Source: a virus. Taken from it: a stretch of DNA of 64,000 nt. Under the pieces are notes generated by a model, which was not told the DNA's origin, did no database searches, and saw only the letters and a list, made by a program, of their open reading frames with translations. The position numbers and the translations under genes were made by a program. The stretch is from positions 62,001-126,000 of IMG/VR virus record IMGVR_UViG_3300032401_000002. One strand, 5' to 3'. Positions 8,600-16,623 of the stretch are shown here, piece by piece. Numbering within the stretch: position 1 is the first letter of the stretch; each line of letters opens with the position of its first letter.

Positions 8600-9918
8600 A
8601 CCGCACGACCCTCCATAACGAGAGGCGTGTTGGTGATAGCGACCGCGCTCTCAGCCAAGAACTCGGCGTCAGCCGAGATCGCAACAAGGAAGGGGAACAA
8701 AGCCGACAGCGTGTTCGGGAATAAGCCATAATGCTGGCTTGCGTAGATGTCGTATTGGGATGTCCCTCCCACTGACTCATAGAACTCATTGGTTCCATAG
8801 AGGGGATCTGACAGGGCAGCATCGGTGTAGGCGTGAATACCCTCGACCGTGTGGAACACGACTGGAAGCTCTCGCTGCGAGCCGTAGTAGTACCCTGCCT
8901 CGTTCTCGACACCGGACTCGATGAAGTTGTTGTCAATTGTGGAACGAGTGGGCCACGGCACACCGGCACTTCCCTCGACCAAGCGAGAAACGTGAATCCG
9001 CTCGGATGAGGAGAATGCGTCTCCGTTGATGGGGATGTCGATGTACTGAATGTCATTGGGGATGACTGTGCCAAACGTGTCCGCTGCTCGTAGCCTGTCG
9101 ATCAAGTCGATGACATTCCGCTCGATCTCAGGAAGCATTCGAGTCTTGGATGTGGCTTCGTACCCAAGCGTGACGGTCAACTTGCTTCCGCCAACGGGGG
9201 CAGGAACGGGGCGAACACCGCTAGCCAGAGTCGGAGGTACGAATGTGAAGCTACGAGCGTGTGTCTGCTGGTAGTCTTGGTCGAATACGTCGGCAGTAGC
9301 ATTCAAGAAGCGCGGGATCACGACGAACTCATTGGTGCTTAGGCTGGTGCCCTCGGCGTCAAGCCCCAACTGGTCATCGCTGAACTGGTCGTAGATGAAC
9401 TTGTAGTGGGCGATGACATCACTCTGAATCCCTGATCCCGCCTGAGCCATCGTGGCGATGCCCAAGTTCGAGTTTCCGTATCGAGTGGCCGTGAAGAAGT
9501 CGGCGATCCTGTGCTTGTAGCCTTGATCGGCAAGTTGGATCTGATCCCACTGTGTCGGAGTCAGAGCCTCGACACTGGTGTCGAATGTGTAGGTTTCGGG
9601 AAGCAGTCGATTGAACCGGAACTGTGCTGCGTAGAAGTCATCCAGCACCTGGAAGTTCATGAACTCCGCTTCGTAGCGCAGGCGAGTCGCAAAGGTCTGC
9701 TTCTTGAGCAGGCCCGCTCCAGAGTCCCCGCCAAGGGCCTGGAGGAAGCGATAGAGATGGGTGTCCCGGCCCTGCTGGTAGACTTCCTCCGGGAACCGAT
9801 CCATCACGTCATCGACGGTGGACGGCCCATCAAGCGGCTCCACGACAGTGATGTTCGTCGTGAATACGGTGATGGTCGGATCAGTCTCCGCGCCGGATAG
9901 CTGCGCTAGACTTGGCAT
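8596..9918 (-). CDS. Baseplate protein downstream of J (tail protein I-like)
   Basis: 440 aa, ATG 9918 directly after the stop of the J-like gene. It overlaps the 1192-aa gene by ATGA. Residues ~35-120 (DVMDRFPEEVYQQG...LYRFLQALGG) resemble the N-terminal helical region of P2 I-type baseplate proteins that follow gpJ. The rest is mixed alpha/beta. The order gp25, J, then this gene supports a wedge-connector role. Assignment rests mainly on synteny. Confidence 0.7.
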   Translation of the reverse strand: MPSLAQLSGAETDPTITVFTTNITVVEPLDGPSTVDDVMDRFPEEVYQQGRDTHLYRFLQALGGDSGAGLLKKQTFATRLRYEAEFMNFQVLDDFYAAQFRFNRLLPETYTFDTSVEALTPTQWDQIQLADQGYKHRIADFFTATRYGNSNLGIATMAQAGSGIQSDVIAHYKFIYDQFSDDQLGLDAEGTSLSTNEFVVIPRFLNATADVFDQDYQQTHARSFTFVPPTLASGVRPVPAPVGGSKLTVTLGYEATSKTRMLPEIERNVIDLIDRLRAADTFGTVIPNDIQYIDIPINGDAFSSSERIHVSRLVEGSAGVPWPTRSTIDNNFIESGVENEAGYYYGSQRELPVVFHTVEGIHAYTDAALSDPLYGTNEFYESVGGTSQYDIYASQHYGLFPNTLSALFPFLVAISADAEFLAESAVAITNTPLVMEGRAV

Positions 9919-9919
9919 A

Positions 9920-11995
9920 TTAGGTCGTCCAGGTGTTCTGAGCGCGGACGGTGATTCTCACTGCGCCGCTGCTCGGAGAAGCTGCAAGCTCGTTGTCCTG
10001 GATGAAGAAGTCGTTGGTGATGTAGATGGGGCCACCACTCAGAGTGTCACCACTTGCTGAGACCTCTTCGAGTCGGTTGCCTGTTTCGTTGGTGAAGCGC
10101 ACATTGTCCACTCCAGGTACATTGTGGATGGCCTGAAGAATGTCTGAAGTCTGGATAGCTGCGCCGTAGTATTGGTTGTTGAAGAATGAGTCTAGAGCGG
10201 CTACGATGCTCGCATCCACTACTGCTCGTGTCGATCCCAGAGTGTACATGACTGTGACGATAGGAGTGAAGTACCTCACCTTGGCTCGATGCACGAGCAC
10301 GTCCTGGGTGGTTTGCTTGGACTTCTCCATGATCGCCTGAAGGTCAGAGACGTTCTGATCGTAGAGGTAACCATCGACCGTGAACTCTACGCCGCCGACG
10401 TTCTCGATGAGCGCTCCCGTGTTGCTACCTTCATCGTCTGTGGGTGCGAAACCGCCGATGTGGTTGGTGCCACTCAGGAACCATTCGATACCATTGCGAC
10501 ACCGGATCGTTCCGTAGTTGGAGTTGACCTCTTCCACGAGGATGTAGTGAGCCTTGCGGGTGTAGGCCACTCCGTCATACAAGTTGTAGTACGTCGAGTC
10601 GGCAACGTTCCAATAGTTCGCCTTGAAGTACGTAGCCGAGCCGATCTGGATCTCCTCCGGGAGATCGAGCACGGGCTGCCAGTAAAGGGGCTGGATCATC
10701 GAACCCACGGTTGCCTCCTTGCCGTCGAGCTTGCGACGGAAGTTGATCACCTTGGTCGGGGTAGTCTTCTGGTATGTCCAACGAAGAGCGGTGGAGTTCT
10801 GGAGGTAGTTGGCCGGGCCAGGAACAACCTCGACAGAAGTTGCTGACGCCAACTTGCTTCCGTTGATGAAGACATCAACAGCATTCAGGATTCCGTAGTC
10901 GTAGTTGTTGCGACTGTTGAGGCTCATGTAGGCGTGCTCTAGAAGATAGACGTTGCCTTCTGACAAACTGGGGTTGCCTGATAGGTTCACTGTCGAGTAG
11001 GCGTTCAAGAACGTGACGTTCGGTGACGTGACGGGTGTGTCATTCGTCTGGACTGCTCCGGTGTCTGCCTTGATCGGAGGCGAGTTGAAGATGTAGTCTA
11101 CGCCAGGTCGGAAGAACGTTGCCGTCGCGGGGTCAAGTGTGCCGTCTGTCAGGTAGTAGTTCGTCTGGTACGTTGACTTGGAGTACGGAATCGTGCTCTT
11201 AGCACTTGTGCGCTTGTGGAGGTAGACTGTTCCTGTCGTGTCGTATCCGCCGCCCTGTGTCTGTTGGGCCGCATCGTCAATGACTGGGATCTGGACGTAC
11301 TCCTGGTATCGACTAATGGGGCCGAGGACGTTGGCCTTCGTGACCGAGTTGGCCGAAACAGCTAGAGCCAAGAACATGTCTGTCGTACCCGAAATGTTGC
11401 GCAAGAACGTGCGCTGGAACCGCACCTTGTAAGCAGCGTCGTCTTCACCATCCGACCCACCCGTCATTGCCTGATCGTTGCCCACGCTGGTGATGCCGAC
11501 GATAGACTTCAAGCCACCGAACCCGACTACCTTGTTGGCGTCGATGTTACCGATTGTACCTGCCACCGTACACTGCACCGTGGCCTCAACCAGGAGGGCG
11601 CTTGCTTCGAGCACGACTGTTTCGGTCGTGACGAAGATCAGGCTGGGGAACACCGTGTCATCGATGTTGGCAACGATCTGTGTGCCACGAGGGATCGTGA
11701 CAGCGTTCGTGGTGGCCGTGTTGCGTCGGAACTGCACCGTACCGTAGGACGGGGTAGACTGCTGACGGCCGAAGTTGAAGATGCTGAGGTAGGCGTCCAG
11801 GCGTCCACCCGACATCGAGTCGATGTTGTGCTGCTCCTGAAGGACAGTGAAGTCAACCTGCTGGGATGCGATCAGTTCGGCCGTGGCCTCGATGATCTTG
11901 CGCTCTGGCGTTCCTACCTCTGCCGAGACGGTTGGGTCGAGCAACCGAAGCTGGTTGACGATCTGCTGAACGATCTGGTCTACGGTTAGTGACAT
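9920..11995 (-). CDS. Baseplate J-like protein (wedge ring)
   Basis: 691 aa, ATG 11995. The N-terminus matches the baseplate J family: TPERKIIEATAELIASQQVDF, then an S-G-G-R-LDAYLSIFNFGRQ segment and a strand-rich region with IPRGTQIVA and TVAGTIGNIDANKV. The C-terminal half contains QTTQDVLVHRAKVRYFTPIVTVMYTL and the DALDSFFNNQYYGAAIQTSDILQAI region typical of the J C-terminus. J proteins form the inner ring of the contractile baseplate that links hub and fibres. The gp25-like gene just upstream agrees. Confidence 0.9.
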   Translation of the reverse strand: MSLTVDQIVQQIVNQLRLLDPTVSAEVGTPERKIIEATAELIASQQVDFTVLQEQHNIDSMSGGRLDAYLSIFNFGRQQSTPSYGTVQFRRNTATTNAVTIPRGTQIVANIDDTVFPSLIFVTTETVVLEASALLVEATVQCTVAGTIGNIDANKVVGFGGLKSIVGITSVGNDQAMTGGSDGEDDAAYKVRFQRTFLRNISGTTDMFLALAVSANSVTKANVLGPISRYQEYVQIPVIDDAAQQTQGGGYDTTGTVYLHKRTSAKSTIPYSKSTYQTNYYLTDGTLDPATATFFRPGVDYIFNSPPIKADTGAVQTNDTPVTSPNVTFLNAYSTVNLSGNPSLSEGNVYLLEHAYMSLNSRNNYDYGILNAVDVFINGSKLASATSVEVVPGPANYLQNSTALRWTYQKTTPTKVINFRRKLDGKEATVGSMIQPLYWQPVLDLPEEIQIGSATYFKANYWNVADSTYYNLYDGVAYTRKAHYILVEEVNSNYGTIRCRNGIEWFLSGTNHIGGFAPTDDEGSNTGALIENVGGVEFTVDGYLYDQNVSDLQAIMEKSKQTTQDVLVHRAKVRYFTPIVTVMYTLGSTRAVVDASIVAALDSFFNNQYYGAAIQTSDILQAIHNVPGVDNVRFTNETGNRLEEVSASGDTLSGGPIYITNDFFIQDNELAASPSSGAVRITVRAQNTWTT

Positions 11996-12004
11996 GCTCT
12001 ACTC

Positions 12005-12472
12005 TTAGGTAAGCGCCTGGGCAAAGGAGATAGCATCTCCCGAAGCGGTGCGAAGCACACACCGAACGAGGACTACATCGCCAAGCTGTTGGATGACTAC
12101 GTCTTCAATGCTGGCGAGGATCTCGCTGGAGTTGAAGGTGTTCTTGCCCCCGTACAGGAGCGTTTCTCGATTGAGTCGATCAAGCTGTTGCTGCTGGTAC
12201 CCTGTCAAGATCCTACGAACCTCGGCCTCGATGTTCAACAAGATCTCTCCCGACACCAGGTTTCCGATCTGTGAGTTGACCGAAGTACCATCCGGGAGTG
12301 TACCCCCGTCGAGGACGGAGCCGTAATCGGGATGGAAGGGATCGGTACCGCGAGGTTCGAGCAGCCAGTTCTTGAGATCCTGGACTAGCTTCTGCTGCCC
12401 CGTTACGGTGGCGAACCCCCCAGGCCCGGCGAAGTTGAGATCACCGTTCTTGACATGGAACGACCAAGACAC
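12005..12472 (-). CDS. gp25-like baseplate wedge protein
   Basis: 155 aa, GTG 12472 with AAAGG eight bases upstream. The sequence shows the T4 gp25/GPW family signature: QQKLVQDLKNWLLEPRGTDPFHPDYGS, then VNSQIGNLVSGEILLNIEAEVRRIL. The conserved EPR triad is present. It lies directly upstream of the J gene, the usual order in contractile systems. The protein sits in the baseplate wedge and starts sheath polymerisation. Length is close to that of T4 gp25 (about 130 aa). Confidence 0.9.
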   Translation of the reverse strand: MSWSFHVKNGDLNFAGPGGFATVTGQQKLVQDLKNWLLEPRGTDPFHPDYGSVLDGGTLPDGTSVNSQIGNLVSGEILLNIEAEVRRILTGYQQQQLDRLNRETLLYGGKNTFNSSEILASIEDVVIQQLGDVVLVRCVLRTASGDAISFAQALT

Positions 12473-12511
12473 TATCTGTACCTTTCGTGGGTCATCTCTT
12501 ATAGGCCCGAT

Positions 12512-15500
12512 CTAGAGAAGCTGGTAGTAGTAGTTGGTGGTAGATGCATTCACGTCTTCTGTGAACCAGATGCGCGATCCGTCCTTCGAGATCATCGCGC
12601 TCGTGACGGTTCCGTCAACATAGTGCTCCCTGTAGCCTGTCCCGTCTATGTTCATAGTGATCGCCTTGCCACGCCCGGCCTCGGGCGGACGCAGCACGAA
12701 ACAGATGACATCAGTTTCGCTGACCGTGAGATAGTCTTGGTAGACGATTGCGAATGCGAGAGTCTGATCCGATCCCGTAGGATTGAAGAGCGTGACCATT
12801 CCAGTGCCATCCTTGTTGCAGCGTCTAACATTCAAAGTGGCGCTGTCGATGAAGACAACCTGCGTGGAGTCCGCTGACCATCCGGCCGCAACGGGATAGC
12901 CGTACGTGATCGGGGCATTACTCAGGATGACCGTCCTTGTGCCATTCTTGAGGCAGACTTCGAGATCCTGAAGGTTGCCTGACTTCTGCTGCCAGAGTAT
13001 AAGAGCGCTGGAGTCTGGGGCATAGCTGATGGGGCTATTACCCAAATCGGCTGTGACATTGATCACGGCAGACCCGATATTGTCATACAGCCAACTACTG
13101 ATAAATCCAACTCGATTGAACAGCCCCCACGTTCCGTCAGGGGCCAAAGCGCCCGCTCTCTCGTAAGGCACTGAGTTCTCCCAGTGGTTTCCGGGCGGTG
13201 CCGTCTGGAGGATCAGGGTCGAGCCGTCATTCCCGACATTCCACATCTTTCGGGCCGTACCCCCGGTATGCTCAAAGGGCTTGTTAACCCACTGCGTCGA
13301 GCCGTGCGCCGAGGCGTTCCAGCCGTAGTAGTCACTCGTAAGGAATGTATCACCAATCGTGTCATCGTAGACCGACCCATCTGGATTGAACAGCTTCACC
13401 AAAGAGTCTGGCGGGCCAGTCGTGTAATCCTCCACTATGACCTTATTCTGGCCGCTGACAAGACCAGTCAAGCCATTCACGTAGTCTCCATAGGTGACGA
13501 AGGTGCCGTCTGCGAGAACACCATCCGATAAGGTGTCATTGAGTACGAATGACCCATCATCGGCGATCTCGTTGAGGAAGTACGAACCGCTGACGTTCCC
13601 GACGAAGACGGGGTCGATACCACTACCAGCACTGCTAATGACTACGTCAGTCGCGTAACCTCCACCCGTCACAGCCACGTCGGCGACTTCGGCGAATGTC
13701 CTCGTGTCGATGACCACCAGGAGGTTGTCGTTACCATCAGCCAGCACAAGCCTGTCCGAGCTAAAGTATGGCTCGCCCGCTGGGTAGGTTGTCGTGATAG
13801 GAATGACAGTGTTGTCTGACAAGTCAAGCAAGTTGATCTGAGCGGAGTTGATGTTGTCGCTCGTCATGTAGGCACCCGTGGGGTCGAACACGAACTGGGT
13901 CGGGTAATCAGTCCACGGGATGTGCTGCTCAATCATCGTGTCTGTAGCGATGTCGATCACACAAATCTCACAAGCCGCTGATGCGTTCAGCAGCGCACGA
14001 GCGACGTAGATCTTCGACCCATCTGGAGACACAGCAATACAGTCATCGGGGAATATGCCATCTGCTCCGTTATCGCGAGTGTCAATGGTCGTAGTCACGG
14101 TATCAGTGCCAGTGTCGATGACGATGATGCGGCCATTGTTCGGGGCAACGAGGTAGAACTTGGTTCCATCGGGGCTGAAGACGCCTGGCCCGTTGCAGTA
14201 GAAGGCCAGCGTGATAGGTGATCCTACCGTCTGCGCTCCCACATCGATTGCCCTCAGTCTGTAGGTCGAGCCGGTACCCGTGGTGACATACATCTTGGTG
14301 GAGTCTGGACTGATGCATTTCGAGAACACCCCCTGCAAGTTCGCGATGGTGTACGTGTGCTCGATGGTGTCATCTATCAGGCTAACCTGCGAGATTTGGG
14401 CGTTATAGCTGCCTGAGAAAGCCTTGTAGCTGTTGGGCGAGAACGCCCAGCCATAGATGGACGAGTTGAGAGTCGTAATCGGCGATCCGAACGCTTGAGT
14501 CAGCGGATTGAATCTAACCAGGACACTTGTGCCATCCCCCGTATCTGCATAAAGATACGTCTTCGCCTTGTTGGGCGTAACCTGCATGTAGTTCCAGTAA
14601 GGCACCAGCCCCGAAACAATCGTGGACGTTACAGTGTTCGTAGCGAGGTCAACGACTGCGATAGCATCAGAGTTCTCGTCGGGCACGTATGCTGTGCCGC
14701 CCGCCGCCACTGCGCCCGCCGTCTCGTTCGAAGCAACGTAACCACTAGAGCCGAATGCGTTTGTGGCCTGCACTTCAGCGTAGATCTTCCAGCCGACATC
14801 CCAAAGCTCAGTAACATACGTCTGATTCGTCTGGCCGACGATCAGCGTTGCACCACCGGCTGGCTCGCTTCTGTAGAGGGCTAGGTCGCGTACGCGAACG
14901 TCCTGGATAGCTGAGAAGCTAGCGCCGCCTGCGTTCACAAGCTGTAGCACTACGAATGAGCAAGTCGGCTCGATGAGCATGTACGAGGGGACTATTGTGA
15001 AGTACCCTGTGTGAGTAACATCAAATGTGCTGAGCGGGGACACAGCAAGCTGGACGGCGTTGACATCGTACTGGAAGCACATCACCAGAGCGTTACCGAA
15101 AGCCGTGTGATTCTGATACAAGTCACCTGTCACATAGAGGTAGTCACCGACCCCAGTCAACGGAATGTCATTGGATGTCCACTTGCCGGGGTTCTCTCCG
15201 ATTGGCACGGTGAACCCAATATGTCGAATCCCGTAAGTCTGGAATGTGGTGTTCCCCATGAAGCCCTGTTCCTGGTTCCAGTTCTCAAGCTGGGCTGGCT
15301 TGAGTGCCACCCTTGAAGGCGCAAACGTTGATCGATACCACTTGTGGGTGTATGAAGTTGGGCCGTTGATCCAGCCCGAATGTCCAACGGTTATGGTCGT
15401 GCCAACGCCGCCCCCGCCAGTTAGAACCGGAGGCGTCACATTGACAGGAGCAGCCCCAGCGCCAACAAGTGTCAAGAGGTTGGAGAGATGTGAGTACCCA

Positions 15501-15913
15501 CCACCGATGGCGTTGTAGGCTCGGATGACACACCTGACCACGTCCCCCAGTTGGGCACCGATATTGGGTAGGTAGATGAAGGAGTTGGTCTCGCCAGTCG
15601 AGGCTCCGTTCACGTACCAGTGGTATGTGTAGAACGTCGGAGAGTTAGTCCATATTCCGGGATCAGCGTACAACGTGCTGTACGTGTGTGGGATCGTGTC
15701 ACCGTCTGCGTAGATGACTGCACCGGAATCGTACAAGGGCACACCACCGGGGTTGGGGCCAAACTCGTTCGGGTCGCTGGGTCGGCTACGTCCGAAGATT
15801 GTTTCTGTAGGAAGCTCCTGGAAGTCAGCGTCCTCTTCGGAAAGGCTAGCGTCGGAGTACGGATCGACTGTGCCGAATGCTGGAGAGGGATGTAGACCTT
15901 GTACGTTGGTCAT
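12512..15913 (-). CDS. Beta-propeller tail adhesin with Ig-like domain
   Basis: 1133 aa, ATG 15913. Residues 5-16 carry one GLxxxPAFG unit. Residues ~60-190 form Ig-like repeats (TYHWYVNG, YTHKWYRS). About residues 400-760 are YVTN-type propeller blades (AYVPDENSDAIAVVDLATNTV; KIYVARALLN...). About residues 940-1133 are TolB/PD40-like blades (ISYAPDSSALILW, AGWSADSTQVVFID, MISKDGSRIWFTE). Such propellers bind surface polymers or proteins, so it is a likely host-recognition protein. It lies within the baseplate gene cluster between the spike-like gene and gp25. Confidence 0.85.
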   Translation of the reverse strand: MTNVQGLHPSPAFGTVDPYSDASLSEEDADFQELPTETIFGRSRPSDPNEFGPNPGGVPLYDSGAVIYADGDTIPHTYSTLYADPGIWTNSPTFYTYHWYVNGASTGETNSFIYLPNIGAQLGDVVRCVIRAYNAIGGGYSHLSNLLTLVGAGAAPVNVTPPVLTGGGGVGTTITVGHSGWINGPTSYTHKWYRSTFAPSRVALKPAQLENWNQEQGFMGNTTFQTYGIRHIGFTVPIGENPGKWTSNDIPLTGVGDYLYVTGDLYQNHTAFGNALVMCFQYDVNAVQLAVSPLSTFDVTHTGYFTIVPSYMLIEPTCSFVVLQLVNAGGASFSAIQDVRVRDLALYRSEPAGGATLIVGQTNQTYVTELWDVGWKIYAEVQATNAFGSSGYVASNETAGAVAAGGTAYVPDENSDAIAVVDLATNTVTSTIVSGLVPYWNYMQVTPNKAKTYLYADTGDGTSVLVRFNPLTQAFGSPITTLNSSIYGWAFSPNSYKAFSGSYNAQISQVSLIDDTIEHTYTIANLQGVFSKCISPDSTKMYVTTGTGSTYRLRAIDVGAQTVGSPITLAFYCNGPGVFSPDGTKFYLVAPNNGRIIVIDTGTDTVTTTIDTRDNGADGIFPDDCIAVSPDGSKIYVARALLNASAACEICVIDIATDTMIEQHIPWTDYPTQFVFDPTGAYMTSDNINSAQINLLDLSDNTVIPITTTYPAGEPYFSSDRLVLADGNDNLLVVIDTRTFAEVADVAVTGGGYATDVVISSAGSGIDPVFVGNVSGSYFLNEIADDGSFVLNDTLSDGVLADGTFVTYGDYVNGLTGLVSGQNKVIVEDYTTGPPDSLVKLFNPDGSVYDDTIGDTFLTSDYYGWNASAHGSTQWVNKPFEHTGGTARKMWNVGNDGSTLILQTAPPGNHWENSVPYERAGALAPDGTWGLFNRVGFISSWLYDNIGSAVINVTADLGNSPISYAPDSSALILWQQKSGNLQDLEVCLKNGTRTVILSNAPITYGYPVAAGWSADSTQVVFIDSATLNVRRCNKDGTGMVTLFNPTGSDQTLAFAIVYQDYLTVSETDVICFVLRPPEAGRGKAITMNIDGTGYREHYVDGTVTSAMISKDGSRIWFTEDVNASTTNYYYQLL

Positions 15914-16623
15914 AGGTGACCGTACCCAACTACAGTGTCGAGATCGTCAAATGTCCAGCCTGGTAGACCATGGCCAACAACAACTGCTGCATCGTCACTG
16001 CCCTGACCGATGATGCCTCGACCGACAACAACTGCTGCGTCATCGTTGGCGTAGATCCAAGCCTGGTATGTAACCACGAGAGAGCCTGCTCCCATGGTGG
16101 AGTAGAAGTTGATCACGCGACCTGTCGGATCGGCGTTGTAGTCCGTGAACCACAACTCGGGTGAAACGGTCATCCCGTTCAAGACTGGGTGAACGCACAA
16201 AGGCCCGACTGGCTCGGAAGCCAACGTGAACGTTGTGAATCCAGTGCCATTGTAGAATGTGTCCTTGACAGTTGGTGCGATCCCTCGACCGTTCATCTCG
16301 GTGCGCTCCATCTGAATGTGGAATGTGCCGTCTGACTGCACGCGCGTGTCTCCAGGGGCCATGTTGTCCATGACGAACTCGTGCTGGACTAGGTCGTCTA
16401 GCTTGGCTTCGAGATGCCAGACCCATCCCTGTCTCTTGGCCGTCCATCGCTCTCCCTTATTGGGAACACGAAGAAGACCACCTGGGGATTCACGGAAGCT
16501 GGCGATGAACGGAGCCTTGGTCTTGTCGAAGCAGTGGGTCATGCGGGTTGAGATATCGATGTCATCGATCTCCAAGACGATGTAGTCCTGACCAGGTGTG
16601 GCTGTTCGCTGCTGAGTAGCCAT
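15910..16623 (-). CDS. Baseplate spike-like protein with VGxG repeats
   Basis: 237 aa, ATG 16623. The N-terminal half contains LLRVPNKGERWTAKRQGWVWHLEA, compatible with an OB fold as in gpV/gp5 spike proteins. The middle is a beta domain. The last ~47 residues hold three units (DDAAVVVGRG, DDAAVVVGHG, DTVVGYGHL) also seen in the 1192-aa protein. It starts at the last base of the hub stop codon (TAATG) and overlaps the propeller gene by four bases. Spike assignment is by position and a weak pattern. Confidence 0.65.
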   Translation of the reverse strand: MATQQRTATPGQDYIVLEIDDIDISTRMTHCFDKTKAPFIASFRESPGGLLRVPNKGERWTAKRQGWVWHLEAKLDDLVQHEFVMDNMAPGDTRVQSDGTFHIQMERTEMNGRGIAPTVKDTFYNGTGFTTFTLASEPVGPLCVHPVLNGMTVSPELWFTDYNADPTGRVINFYSTMGAGSLVVTYQAWIYANDDAAVVVGRGIIGQGSDDAAVVVGHGLPGWTFDDLDTVVGYGHL

